Source: Corynebacterium deserti GIMN1.010 (lineage in GTDB: Bacteria > Actinomycetota > Actinomycetes > Mycobacteriales > Mycobacteriaceae). From it: a stretch of 64,000 nt of DNA. This document shows positions 35,872 through 44,087 of the stretch, piece after piece; within the stretch, counting starts at the first letter, position 1; each line of letters opens with the position of its first letter. The translations under genes were made by a program, and so were the position numbers. Location: positions 868,001-932,000 of the forward strand of contig NZ_CP009220.1 in assembly GCF_001277995.1 (NCBI RefSeq). Reading direction: 5' to 3'. The notes below the pieces were generated by a model that saw only the letters and a program-made list of their open reading frames with translations, was not told where the DNA came from and did no database searches.

Positions 35872-36282
35872 TTACTGAAGGCGCTTCTGCTCCTGCAGGA
35901 GATCGCGGATCTCGGTGAGCAGCTCGGCTTCGATGGATGCTGGGGTATCTTCCTCTTCTTCAACGCCCTTACGCTTTGCGAGGGTCTCGTTCAGCTTGTT
36001 CATTGGAGCGATGAGGATGAAGTAGACGACTGCAGCAACGATGAGGAAGTTGATTGCAGCGGTAATGACGGCGCCGAAGTCAACGAAGGTTGCAGCGTTG
36101 CCGGAACGGATATGGAAGCCCAAGCCTTCGACTTCGGTGCTACCGATGGAGGCAATCAGGGGGTTGATGATGTGATCGGAAAATGCAGTCACGATTGCGG
36201 TGAATGCAGTACCGATGACAACGGCAACAGCGAGCTCAATAACGTTTCCGCGGAGAATGAAATCTCTAAAGCCTTTAAGCAT
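35872..36282 (-). CDS. mscL: Large-conductance mechanosensitive channel MscL
   Basis: A 136-residue channel subunit that opens at high membrane tension during hypo-osmotic shock. The N-terminal amphipathic helix and TM1 begin MLKGFRDFILRGNVIELAVA, TM2 lies about 70-95, and the C-terminal cytoplasmic helix (TEIRDLLQEQKRLQ) forms the bundle. The start is placed at ATG 36282, with GGAG upstream and the conserved MLKGF; a longer frame upstream lacks family similarity. With betP further along, the window carries both sides of osmotic adaptation. Confidence 0.95.
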   Translation of the reverse strand: MLKGFRDFILRGNVIELAVAVVIGTAFTAIVTAFSDHIINPLIASIGSTEVEGLGFHIRSGNAATFVDFGAVITAAINFLIVAAVVYFILIAPMNKLNETLAKRKGVEEEEDTPASIEAELLTEIRDLLQEQKRLQ

Positions 36283-36369
36283 GGTTGTTACTCCTGACAG
36301 ATATATGGACAGTGTGAAGATCAGATGCACTGTAGCGGATAAGGCACTTTTTGGACAGAGAACTATTTA

Positions 36370-37017
36370 TCAAGATGGGTGACCGACGGCTCGATCGCCG
36401 GTAAGAACGACGGCGAGGGGAGAGCTGAGGGATCGGGCGGCAACCTGCTCTGCAATCGATCGGGGGAGGGCGACGAGGATGGATGAGGGGTCTGTTCCTC
36501 CGGCGAGAATGACCGTTCCACCTGCAGCAATAGTCTCTGAGAGCCCAGTGTCTGGTTCATGAGAAACAACTGAAATTGTGTCTCCATGCTGGAGTAAAGG
36601 GATTACGGAGGGGTCCGCTAGCTTAAGGGGAACCATGTTAATTTCCTCTATTCCAGAATTTTCAGTGACATTGGTCACAAGTGAGTTTATCAACTCATTT
36701 CCAATAAAACGAGGGGCGGTTGCAATTTCCCCTGCGCTCAAAGTTGAAGCCGCAACTAAACCCACAACGTCGTCAATTGATGTGAAAGCGGTAGAGGGTA
36801 AGAGCTCATCGGGAATTTCTCTCAGTTCCACATCAGATGCCTCAACAGTTTGGCCTGCCGGAACGTCGGAGCGGATCACTACTGCGAGAGGATCGGTGGC
36901 AATGAGTGATCGCACCATGAGTGAGGTGGCCAAAGCGAATAGAAATACGGCCAGGAATCGTCGAAGAAGGAGAGTCCTATGCCAGCCGGGAGTTTTCAGC
37001 GTTGTTTTTAGGTCCAT
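36370..37017 (-). CDS. SAF-domain protein (CpaB/FlgA-like), membrane anchored
   Basis: A 215-residue protein with a basic N-terminus, one membrane helix about 19-43 (LLRRFLAVFLFALATSLMVR), and an extracytoplasmic SAF domain (SDVPAGQTVEASDVELREIP). A second beta-rich part follows (GDTISVVSHEPDTG). SAF domains occur in pilus-assembly CpaB and sugar-acid enzymes. No pilus genes are adjacent, so the role is open. Confidence 0.75.
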   Translation of the reverse strand: MDLKTTLKTPGWHRTLLLRRFLAVFLFALATSLMVRSLIATDPLAVVIRSDVPAGQTVEASDVELREIPDELLPSTAFTSIDDVVGLVAASTLSAGEIATAPRFIGNELINSLVTNVTENSGIEEINMVPLKLADPSVIPLLQHGDTISVVSHEPDTGLSETIAAGGTVILAGGTDPSSILVALPRSIAEQVAARSLSSPLAVVLTGDRAVGHPS

Positions 37018-37036
37018 ATATAGGTTGGACTGAAAA

Positions 37037-37609
37037 TTAGGCTCCCAGGTTCCGAACTCCGGCGGGGGTGATTATCACATTGACGGGCAGATCGTGTTCT
37101 TCGGTGACGATGTCGTCGCGGATTTCCCCGTTGAACAGCAAAGTCACAACATCTGCCTTGACCCCGGTGGCAAGTGCACGGTCGTAGAAGCCACCACCTT
37201 TGCCGAGACGAATGCCGGAAGGTGTGCAGGCGAGCGCGGGGGCAATGACGAGGTCGCAGAAATTCAGGGCTTCAGGGCCGAGTCGAGTTCCGCTGGGTTC
37301 ATGAATGCCAAAAAGTCCGGGTACCAAACTGGTGGGTCCTTCATAAAGAGCCCAGTCGAGGCGTCTGTCTTCGAGGGAGACGGGAAGGATGAGGGCGGGA
37401 ATAGCAGCATGAAGGGCGTCGAGAAGCAATCTGCCACCCGGTTCGGTGCGGGCCGGTACGTATGCAGCCACCCTTTTGGGTTGTTTTGAGCGAATGTAAT
37501 AGGAAACGTTGGCAATGATTGCGGCATTTTCACGCGTGCGGGTGTCCTCGTCCATGGACGCGCGGGCGTCGAGAAGCTTGGTGCGCAATTCCTGCTTAGT
37601 TTGGCTCAT
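37037..37609 (-). CDS. fthC: 5-formyltetrahydrofolate cyclo-ligase
   Basis: A 190-residue enzyme converting 5-formyl-THF to methenyl-THF with ATP. The C-terminal signature RLGKGGGFYDRAL and the preceding DLVIAPALACTPSG are diagnostic, and the ATP-binding basic SQTKQELRTKLLDAR lies at the start. ATG 37609 is taken because family proteins begin here; the frame is open 32 codons further up but reaches into the divergent galU promoter region. Confidence 0.93.
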   Translation of the reverse strand: MSQTKQELRTKLLDARASMDEDTRTRENAAIIANVSYYIRSKQPKRVAAYVPARTEPGGRLLLDALHAAIPALILPVSLEDRRLDWALYEGPTSLVPGLFGIHEPSGTRLGPEALNFCDLVIAPALACTPSGIRLGKGGGFYDRALATGVKADVVTLLFNGEIRDDIVTEEHDLPVNVIITPAGVRNLGA

Positions 37610-37681
37610 AAATCTAAGGATAACCCTTAATTTCGGAGGGGCACGACGTTTCGGAAATCGGAGGCGGGTACTGTTATCTGC

Positions 37682-38617
37682 ATGAGTTTGCCTATCGATG
37701 AGCACGTTAACGCGGTCAAAACCGTCGTGGTGCCTGCTGCGGGAATGGGAACCCGATTCCTACCAGCCACGAAAACCGTGCCTAAGGAGCTTCTTCCTGT
37801 CGTTGATACCCCAGGTATTGAACTAATTGCGGAGGAAGCTGCAGATTTGGGGGCTACGCGCCTCGCTATTATTACTGCCCCCAATAAGGCGGGCGTGCTT
37901 GCCCACTTTGATCGTTTTCCGGAGCTCGAGGAGACGTTGTCGGAGCGTGGCAAGACGGAGCAGGTGAATAAGGTTCGTCGTGCGGCTGAGCTGATTGAGG
38001 CTGTTCCTGTTACTCAGGACAAGCCTTTGGGCCTGGGGCATGCGGTGGGTTTGGCGGAATCGGTGCTCGATGATGATGAAGATGTCGTTGCCGTTATGCT
38101 GCCTGATGATCTGGTGCTGCCCACCGGCGTTGTGGAACGCATGGCGGAGGTTCGCACGCAGTTTGGCGGGTCCGTGCTCTGTGCTGTGGAGGTCGCTGAA
38201 GATGAGGTCAGTAACTATGGCATCTTCGAGATTGAAGCCGATACCGCTGACGCTGATGTGAAGAAAGTCAACGGCATGGTGGAAAAGCCTGCCGCAGCGG
38301 ACGCTCCTTCACGCTTTGCAGCAACCGGCCGCTACCTCCTTGATCGCCAGATTTTCGACGCGCTACGTCGCATCACCCCCGGCGCAGGCGGCGAGCTTCA
38401 GCTAACCGACGCGATTGATTTGCTTATCGGCGAGGGGCACCCCGTCCACATCGTTATTCACCAAGGTAAACGCCACGATCTGGGTAACCCAGGTGGATAT
38501 ATCCCAGCGTGCGTCGACTTCGGTCTCTCGCACCCTGTGTACGGCCCTCATTTGAAGCGTGCCATCAAACAAATTTTGGCTGAGCACGAAGCTCAGGAAA
38601 ATTCTCCCGTAAAATAG
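37682..38617 (+). CDS. galU: UTP-glucose-1-phosphate uridylyltransferase
   Basis: A 311-residue nucleotidyltransferase making UDP-glucose for cell envelope sugars and trehalose. Marks: VVVPAAGMGTRFLPATKTVP (UTP loop), KELLPVVDTPGIELI, PDDLVLP, GMVEKPAAADAPS, and the C-terminal HDLGNPGGYIPA. First gene of galU-glp-rimJ-glpR, with 28 bases to glp. Confidence 0.95.
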   Translation: MSLPIDEHVNAVKTVVVPAAGMGTRFLPATKTVPKELLPVVDTPGIELIAEEAADLGATRLAIITAPNKAGVLAHFDRFPELEETLSERGKTEQVNKVRRAAELIEAVPVTQDKPLGLGHAVGLAESVLDDDEDVVAVMLPDDLVLPTGVVERMAEVRTQFGGSVLCAVEVAEDEVSNYGIFEIEADTADADVKKVNGMVEKPAAADAPSRFAATGRYLLDRQIFDALRRITPGAGGELQLTDAIDLLIGEGHPVHIVIHQGKRHDLGNPGGYIPACVDFGLSHPVYGPHLKRAIKQILAEHEAQENSPVK

Positions 38618-38645
38618 CTGCCTGGTTCCGATTAGGAGGTCCGTA

Positions 38646-39905
38646 GTGCGGTCAGTCGAACAACAGCTATCCATTGTCACCGAGGCAGCGGTAGCGCCAG
38701 AGCCAGTGCGCATCGCTATTGCTGAAGCGCTCGGTTTGATGTGCGCAGAAGAAGTCCAAGCAACCCGTGCGTTGCCGGGCTTTGCGCAGGCTGCGATTGA
38801 TGGTTACGCAGTTCGAGCTGTTGATGTTGGCGGCGAAAAGTCGCTGAGCCAGCAGCTTCCGGTCGCTCCTCCGGAAAAATCTCTCCCCGTCGTCGGCGAG
38901 GTCGCCGCGGGCTCCCAGCAGCCTCTGCGGTTGCAGCCTAAACAGGCTGTGAGGGTGCAAACAGGTGCCCCGCTACCCATGCTTGCCGACGCCGTCCTGC
39001 CCATGGCATGGTCCGATCGAGGTCGCAAGCGCGTTACCGCGCAGCGTCCTGTTCGTTCCGGTGAGTTCGTGCGCAAGGAAGGCGATGATATCCAGCCCGG
39101 AGACATCGCTGTCAGTGCGGGTGCGGTACTTGGCCCTGCACAAATCGGTCTGCTTGCAGCAGTGGGGCGCTCCAAAGTGTTGGTTTACCCACGCCCACGC
39201 ATGTCGGTGATCTCAGTCGGCGCAGAGCTCGTGGATATTGATCGCCAGCCAGGACTTGGCCAAGTCTTCGACGTTAACTCCTATTCACTCGCAGCTGCCG
39301 GTAGGGAAGCTGGCGCTGATGTGTACCGCTACGGCATCGCAGCTGGCGAACCTCGCCGCATCAAAGAGATTATTGAATCTCAGATGCTGCGCTCTGAGAT
39401 CATCGTCATTACTGGTGCCGTTGGTGGCGCCGGCTCTGAAGGTGTGCGCCAAGTTCTCAAAGAACTCGGCGAGATCGACACCGAACGCGTTGCCATGCAC
39501 CCAGGTTCTGTTCAGGGCTTTGGATTGCTTGGTGAAAACAAGATTCCATGTTTTCTGCTGCCATCTAACCCTGTGGCGTCACTGGTCATCTTCGAAACCT
39601 TCGTGCGCCCACTGGTTCGTTTGAGCCTGGGCAAGAGCAATGCCACGCGCCGGGTTGTTCGCGCGCGTGCGCTTAACCATGTTGTTTCAGTTGCTGGACG
39701 TAAAGGTTTTATTCGTTCCAGGCTCATGCGCGATGCCGAAACCCAGGACTACCTGGTCGAAGCATTGGGTGGTGCCACCGGTGCACCGTCGCACCTGCTT
39801 GCTGGTATGTCTGAAGCAAACGGCATGATCCGCATCCCCGAGGAAGTCACCGAGATTCGCCCTGGTGATGTTATCGATGTCATCTTCCTTGCTCAAGGCA
39901 GATAG
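38646..39905 (+). CDS. glp: Gephyrin-like MoeA-family protein Glp, cell division factor
   Basis: A 419-residue MoeA-fold protein, GTG start with AGGAGG upstream. It keeps LPGFAQAAIDGYAV in domain III. However, the MoeA active loop GGxSxGxxD is replaced by ITGAVGGAGSEGVRQVL, and the later motif reads LPSNPVASLVIF. The gene cluster galU-glp-rimJ-glpR matches the published C. glutamicum Glp, which binds the FtsZ C-terminus and the membrane receptor GlpR to link division and polar growth. Whether it also inserts molybdenum is uncertain; the loop change argues against it. Confidence 0.85.
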   Translation: MRSVEQQLSIVTEAAVAPEPVRIAIAEALGLMCAEEVQATRALPGFAQAAIDGYAVRAVDVGGEKSLSQQLPVAPPEKSLPVVGEVAAGSQQPLRLQPKQAVRVQTGAPLPMLADAVLPMAWSDRGRKRVTAQRPVRSGEFVRKEGDDIQPGDIAVSAGAVLGPAQIGLLAAVGRSKVLVYPRPRMSVISVGAELVDIDRQPGLGQVFDVNSYSLAAAGREAGADVYRYGIAAGEPRRIKEIIESQMLRSEIIVITGAVGGAGSEGVRQVLKELGEIDTERVAMHPGSVQGFGLLGENKIPCFLLPSNPVASLVIFETFVRPLVRLSLGKSNATRRVVRARALNHVVSVAGRKGFIRSRLMRDAETQDYLVEALGGATGAPSHLLAGMSEANGMIRIPEEVTEIRPGDVIDVIFLAQGR

Positions 39906-39911
39906 CTTTCG

Positions 39912-40586
39912 GTGGATATTCTAATGCCGAGCGCAATCAAAGGGCCACCGCACTATCGGCATCCAGGGTGGCCAGAATCAACGCCGTCGGTCACATTGCC
40001 AGATGGTGGTCGGCTGAAGCTGCGCCCCATTCGCCGCCGGGATTTCCGAGCGTGGTCGGATCTTCGAATGCGCGATAGAGAACACCTCAAGCCAGTCGAA
40101 CCTACTGTTCCAACATCGTGGGGTGAGGCTCATTCGCGCCTTGCCTGGTGGGATAACATCTCCTACCTGCTCAAATCTGCGCGCAAGGGCTCGATTGTGC
40201 CCATGGTCATTGAGCTTGATGGGCGTTTTGTAGGCCAGCTGACCATTGGCAATATCCAGCACGGTGGCATTTCCGACGCCTGGATCGGCTATTGGGTCTC
40301 CAGTACCGTCACCGGGCGGGGCGTGGCCTCGGCCGCCTGCGCGCTCGGCGTCGACCACGCTTTTCGACGCATCGGCCTCCATCGCCTCACCGCCACTTAT
40401 TTACCCACTAACCCAGCATCAGGACGAGTCCTCGCGCACAGCGGCTTCCGCGAGGAAGGCTACCTTGTGCGCAACCTCCACATTGACGGCAGATGGATGG
40501 ACCACCACTTTGTCGCGCTTTTAGCCGATGAATATTCCATCACTGCGGTGGAGCGACTGACTCGTGACGGCCGTTTGTTGCGTTAA
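39912..40586 (+). CDS. rimJ: RimJ/RimL-type GNAT N-acetyltransferase
   Basis: A 224-residue acetyltransferase. The GNAT core shows LKLRPIRRRDFRAWSDLR at the start, the acetyl-CoA loop VSSTVTGRGVASAACALG, then HRLTATYLPTNPASGRVL and HSGFREEGYL. It probably acetylates a protein N-terminus. GTG 39912 is used; ATG 39924 is an alternative without a better ribosome binding site. Six bases after glp, and inside the glp-glpR operon. Confidence 0.88.
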   Translation: MDILMPSAIKGPPHYRHPGWPESTPSVTLPDGGRLKLRPIRRRDFRAWSDLRMRDREHLKPVEPTVPTSWGEAHSRLAWWDNISYLLKSARKGSIVPMVIELDGRFVGQLTIGNIQHGGISDAWIGYWVSSTVTGRGVASAACALGVDHAFRRIGLHRLTATYLPTNPASGRVLAHSGFREEGYLVRNLHIDGRWMDHHFVALLADEYSITAVERLTRDGRLLR

Positions 40587-40697
40587 TTTGGCGCTATTTT
40601 TTCGGCTCTCTTTTTCGGCGTGGCAGTCAAATCCTGGCTGTTTTAGCAGTTACCCTCGATATCAGTTTTAAACTCTGCACCCGTACGGGAAGGTTAG

Positions 40698-41723
40698 GTG
40701 CTCCTAGTGTCCGGAATCCTTGTGATCGGCCTGATTGTGGTGGTGTGGCTCGTCGTGCTCGCCCCGCTGGTTTTGCGTGGCCAAAAGCCAATTCGTAAGG
40801 CTGGAGAAGCATTCGACGACACTCGCGTCATCTCCGAAGGGGGAAGCAACATCCCCTCACGTCGTCGACCAACACTTACGACAGCTCATGATGACGAGCC
40901 TGAGGTTGAGGACGTCGAGGACGAATACGAGATTGAAGATTCTCCCCGCATCTTCGCCCATGATACTGACGTGAAGGTCGTGGCAGACGCTGATGACTTT
41001 GCAGAGAATGCAGAGCTGGATGAGCTCGATAGTGTTGATGATGCTGACAACTTCGAGGACGTTGAACCAGCTCCGGTCGTTGAGGTTTCTGAAGAGTGGA
41101 ACTCCGAGGATCACTACGACATGGATGATTCCTACGCCACCCCGCTCGATCACATGCACCCTGCCGCACGCGCACGTGCATACGAGGATTACCAGGCAGA
41201 GGGCCATGACGAGCCAGTAGATGACGTCGATGAGATGTCTGCGGAGCTCACTGAGGAAGACGTTGAGTTCGCAGAACGACGCCGCGGTCGTGGTTTCTAT
41301 GATCCACAGGCTGACCGTGAATTTGCAGCATCTCAATATGTTCGTCGCCAGCGCACCCTGCTGGGGCTCGGTGTTACGGTGCTGATCACTGTTGTGCTCG
41401 GATTCATCTTCGGCGGTTGGGTGTGGTCCCTTCCAATCATCGCAGCCGCTGCTACCGCGTTGTACCTTGTTGCGCTGCGTAGCCAGGTGCGGGCAGAAAA
41501 TGAGCTTCGCGCTCGCCGTATCCGTCGCCTTCGTCGTTCCCGCATGGGTGTGCGCAACTCAGAGGATCTTCCTCAGAGGCTGCGTCGTCCAGGTGCTGTG
41601 GTGCTGGAACTTGATGATGAGTCCCCAGATTTCGAGGGGCTGCCCACCATCGCAACGGCGCAAGAGCCTGAATACGATGAGCCGCGTCGCCTTCGACCAC
41701 TCAATCATCGTCGCGTGAGCTAA
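40698..41723 (+). CDS. glpR: GlpR-like membrane receptor of Glp
   Basis: 341 residues, GTG start. An N-terminal membrane helix (about 2-24, SGILVIGLIVVVWLVVLAPL) is followed by a ~190-residue cytoplasmic-type region extremely rich in Asp and Glu (e.g. DDEPEVEDVEDEYEIED), then two helices about 214-262 and a basic C-terminal region (RARRIRRLRRSRMG). This topology and its place after glp-rimJ match the published C. glutamicum Glp receptor. The acidic linker is expected to be disordered. Function is taken from that work and from position. Confidence 0.78.
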   Translation: MLLVSGILVIGLIVVVWLVVLAPLVLRGQKPIRKAGEAFDDTRVISEGGSNIPSRRRPTLTTAHDDEPEVEDVEDEYEIEDSPRIFAHDTDVKVVADADDFAENAELDELDSVDDADNFEDVEPAPVVEVSEEWNSEDHYDMDDSYATPLDHMHPAARARAYEDYQAEGHDEPVDDVDEMSAELTEEDVEFAERRRGRGFYDPQADREFAASQYVRRQRTLLGLGVTVLITVVLGFIFGGWVWSLPIIAAAATALYLVALRSQVRAENELRARRIRRLRRSRMGVRNSEDLPQRLRRPGAVVLELDDESPDFEGLPTIATAQEPEYDEPRRLRPLNHRRVS

Positions 41724-41757
41724 GCGCCGAAAAAGCTACAGGGTAAGGTGTCGGTCT

Positions 41758-42990
41758 ATGGCCGGAACCTCAACCAAACTTAAGGGTTTTATTTTTCTAG
41801 CCGTCCTTGTGGCGGCTTTTAATCTGCGCGCAGCAATTGTATCTGTGGGTGCGGTGCTGGACGATCTCATCCACAGCTTTGGAAGTTCCGGAACCGTTGC
41901 AGGACTGATCACAGCGATCCCTGGTTTTGCGTTTGGCATCTTCGGCGTTGCTGCTGTGCCGTTGGCCAAGAAGATTGGACTGACTGGTGCGCTCACGGGT
42001 GGCATGGTGATCGGACTGATTGGTCTTATTGTGCGTCCGTGGGTGGGGAACGTATGGGCGTTTGTGTTCCTCACAGGCTTTGTTGTCATCGGCATTGCTA
42101 TCGCCAATGTGCTGTTACCTGCCTGGATTAAGTTGCATGGCGGAGCGCAGATCGTGGTTCTCATGACGGTGTACACCACGGTGCTGGGTGTGGGACAAAC
42201 GCTGGGGCCACTGTCTCGTCTCTTCTTTGATGGCGAGGACTCCTGGCGATGGGCGATCTTTGTGTGGGCAGTGCCTGCGGCAGTGCAGGTGTTGATGTGG
42301 ATTCCGATGCTGTTTCTCAAACGCTATGACTTTCCACAAAGTCCTGCCACGAAGGCGCCTACGGGGAAGATCTGGACATCGCCCACAGCGGTGTTCATCA
42401 TGTTGTTTTTTGGTATCCAATCCATGAATGCCTACATCCAGATGGGCTGGCTGCCCAAGATTTTCGTTGATGCTGGCGTAAGCCCGAGTAATGCCTCGAT
42501 TGGTTTGGCGATTCTGGGAATTATGGGCATTATCGGTGGCTTCACCATGCCGGTGGCGATCGCACGTACGCGGGATAGAAACCTGGTGTGGTTCCCCGTG
42601 GCGTTTGGTGTGTCCATGTTCATTGGATATGTGGGCACGTGGTTGTGGCCGGCGCAAGGCTGGTATGTGTGGTCGTTCTTCTTAGGCCTGGGAAGTCTGT
42701 GTTTCCCCATGGCGCTGGCACTGATCCCCGCGCGCACGAGGGATCCTCGGGTAACCGCTAGTTTGTCGGGGTTTGCGCAGCCTGTGGGCTATATTTTGGC
42801 GGCACTTGGGCCATTCGTGGTGGGTTCGGTGTATCAGGCGGTGGGTTCGTGGTCGGAGATCCTCATCGGGCTGGCGTTGGGCACGATCGTGTTGGCGGCG
42901 GTTGGGTTTAGGGCAACACGGAAAGTCATGGTGGACGATGAGCTGCTGGCCGCAATTGAGCGTCAAGACCAGAAGCAAGGGAACACCTGA
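41758..42990 (+). CDS. MFS transporter, CynX/NimT type
   Basis: A 410-residue membrane protein with about 12 helices. The N-terminal FNLRAAIVSVGAVLDDLIHS and the loop LAKKIGLTGALTGGMVIGL match the CynX/NimT group of the major facilitator superfamily, which includes cyanate and 2-nitroimidazole transporters. The cytoplasmic C-terminus is short and charged. Substrate unknown. Probably an operon with the DoxX gene 15 bases downstream. Confidence 0.85.
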   Translation: MAGTSTKLKGFIFLAVLVAAFNLRAAIVSVGAVLDDLIHSFGSSGTVAGLITAIPGFAFGIFGVAAVPLAKKIGLTGALTGGMVIGLIGLIVRPWVGNVWAFVFLTGFVVIGIAIANVLLPAWIKLHGGAQIVVLMTVYTTVLGVGQTLGPLSRLFFDGEDSWRWAIFVWAVPAAVQVLMWIPMLFLKRYDFPQSPATKAPTGKIWTSPTAVFIMLFFGIQSMNAYIQMGWLPKIFVDAGVSPSNASIGLAILGIMGIIGGFTMPVAIARTRDRNLVWFPVAFGVSMFIGYVGTWLWPAQGWYVWSFFLGLGSLCFPMALALIPARTRDPRVTASLSGFAQPVGYILAALGPFVVGSVYQAVGSWSEILIGLALGTIVLAAVGFRATRKVMVDDELLAAIERQDQKQGNT

Positions 42991-43005
42991 TGTACTCTGT
43001 CAACC

Positions 43006-43413
43006 ATGGATAAACCGGTCGTGAGGGATGCAGCCCTGCTGATTTTTCGCGCTGTGCTTGGTGTGATTTTTGTGGCGCACGGGTGGGAGAAACTGTTTAT
43101 GTCCGGAGTGACAAAGACGACCGGCCAGTTCTCTGCGTGGGGAGTGCCGCAGCCAAAGTTGTCGGTGTGGATCACATCGATCGCTGAGTTGCTCGGCGGT
43201 GCGTTGTTGGTCGTGGGACTGCTCACAACGTTTGTCGCGGGTGCGCTGGCACTGCTTATCGCTGCGGCGATCTACTTTGTGCACTTAAGCTCGGGCTTTT
43301 TTACTGTGGATAATGGCATTGAGTTTCCGTTGCTGCTCATTGCGTCATTGCTCATGATTGTGGTGTTTGGCTCTGGCCGTGCCAGCGTCGACGGGGTGCT
43401 CACGCGTGGTTGA
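43006..43413 (+). CDS. DoxX-family membrane protein
   Basis: A 135-residue protein with four membrane helices and the DoxX-type start LLIFRAVLGVIFVAHGWEKL, FSAWGVPQP and IAELLGGALLVVG. DoxX proteins in mycobacteria form a membrane complex with SodA and SseA for thiol-oxidative stress; those partners are not here. Its stop overlaps the next start by a few bases. Confidence 0.88.
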   Translation: MDKPVVRDAALLIFRAVLGVIFVAHGWEKLFMSGVTKTTGQFSAWGVPQPKLSVWITSIAELLGGALLVVGLLTTFVAGALALLIAAAIYFVHLSSGFFTVDNGIEFPLLLIASLLMIVVFGSGRASVDGVLTRG

Positions 43414-44077
43414 CTGTGGTGCTATTCAGGCTGCGTTGTCCGCCAAACTTGATGGAGAACCAACAGGCCTAGATGATGAAGTTATCGATGCACACCTTTC
43501 GCACTGTGAGGATTGTCGAAACTTTTATAACCGGGCGGCGCGACTTAATCGGATGATTAACTTCTGTACAGCTGAGCCGAAGTCGATCACTCCGCCGGAT
43601 TTGTCGGAGATCATTTTGGCTGAAGTAGAGCCACAGTGGCGTCGACGTGCAAACGCACAAGTGATAGGTTCCATGCTGTCGAGGGTGGCTTTGGTTGTCC
43701 TCGGAGTCGTGTATGTGGTCTGGGGCATGATGATGCTGGGGGAGTCGACGTCGATAAGCATGCAAGAAGACCCACTTACCTCGCGCCTTATTGCCGAGGC
43801 TGCGACCTTCCGCGTCGGGCTGGCCGTAGGCCTGTTTTTTGCTGCGTGGCAGCCGCGGATCATCGTCGGTATACTGCCCATTTTTGGCACGCTGTGGACA
43901 TTTAGCGTCGGCTTGGCCGCGCGTGATTTTGTGATCGGCGTGGCTGATTCGCAGACCGGGGTTTCTATTATTTTGCTGCTTGTATCCACCATTGTGCTCA
44001 CGATTGGGTGGCTCAATAGTCGTGGGGCGGGGGTGTGGCGTCGCACATGGAGTTCGCTGAACGCCGAACCTGCCTAG
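43406..44077 (+). CDS. Membrane protein with zinc anti-sigma (ZAS, zf-HC2) motif
   Basis: 223 residues from GTG 43406, inside the DoxX end (overlap of eight bases). The N-terminus is a classical anti-sigma zinc domain: DCGAIQAALSAKLDGE, then His30-x3-Cys34-x2-Cys37 (HLSHCEDC). It is followed by a hydrophobic region with probably four helices (about 87-220). No sigma factor gene is adjacent, which is unusual for this motif. It could sequester a sigma factor encoded elsewhere or bind zinc for another purpose. The start is chosen because the ZAS domain normally begins the protein. Confidence 0.72.
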   Translation: MVDCGAIQAALSAKLDGEPTGLDDEVIDAHLSHCEDCRNFYNRAARLNRMINFCTAEPKSITPPDLSEIILAEVEPQWRRRANAQVIGSMLSRVALVVLGVVYVVWGMMMLGESTSISMQEDPLTSRLIAEAATFRVGLAVGLFFAAWQPRIIVGILPIFGTLWTFSVGLAARDFVIGVADSQTGVSIILLLVSTIVLTIGWLNSRGAGVWRRTWSSLNAEPA

Positions 44078-44087
44078 ACTGGGTGCC

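Noticed and set aside
41736..42320. 194-codon minus-strand frame inside the MFS gene
   Set aside because: The MFS helices on the plus strand explain the sequence. The Thr/Pro/Ala-rich antisense product is typical of shadows of membrane genes.
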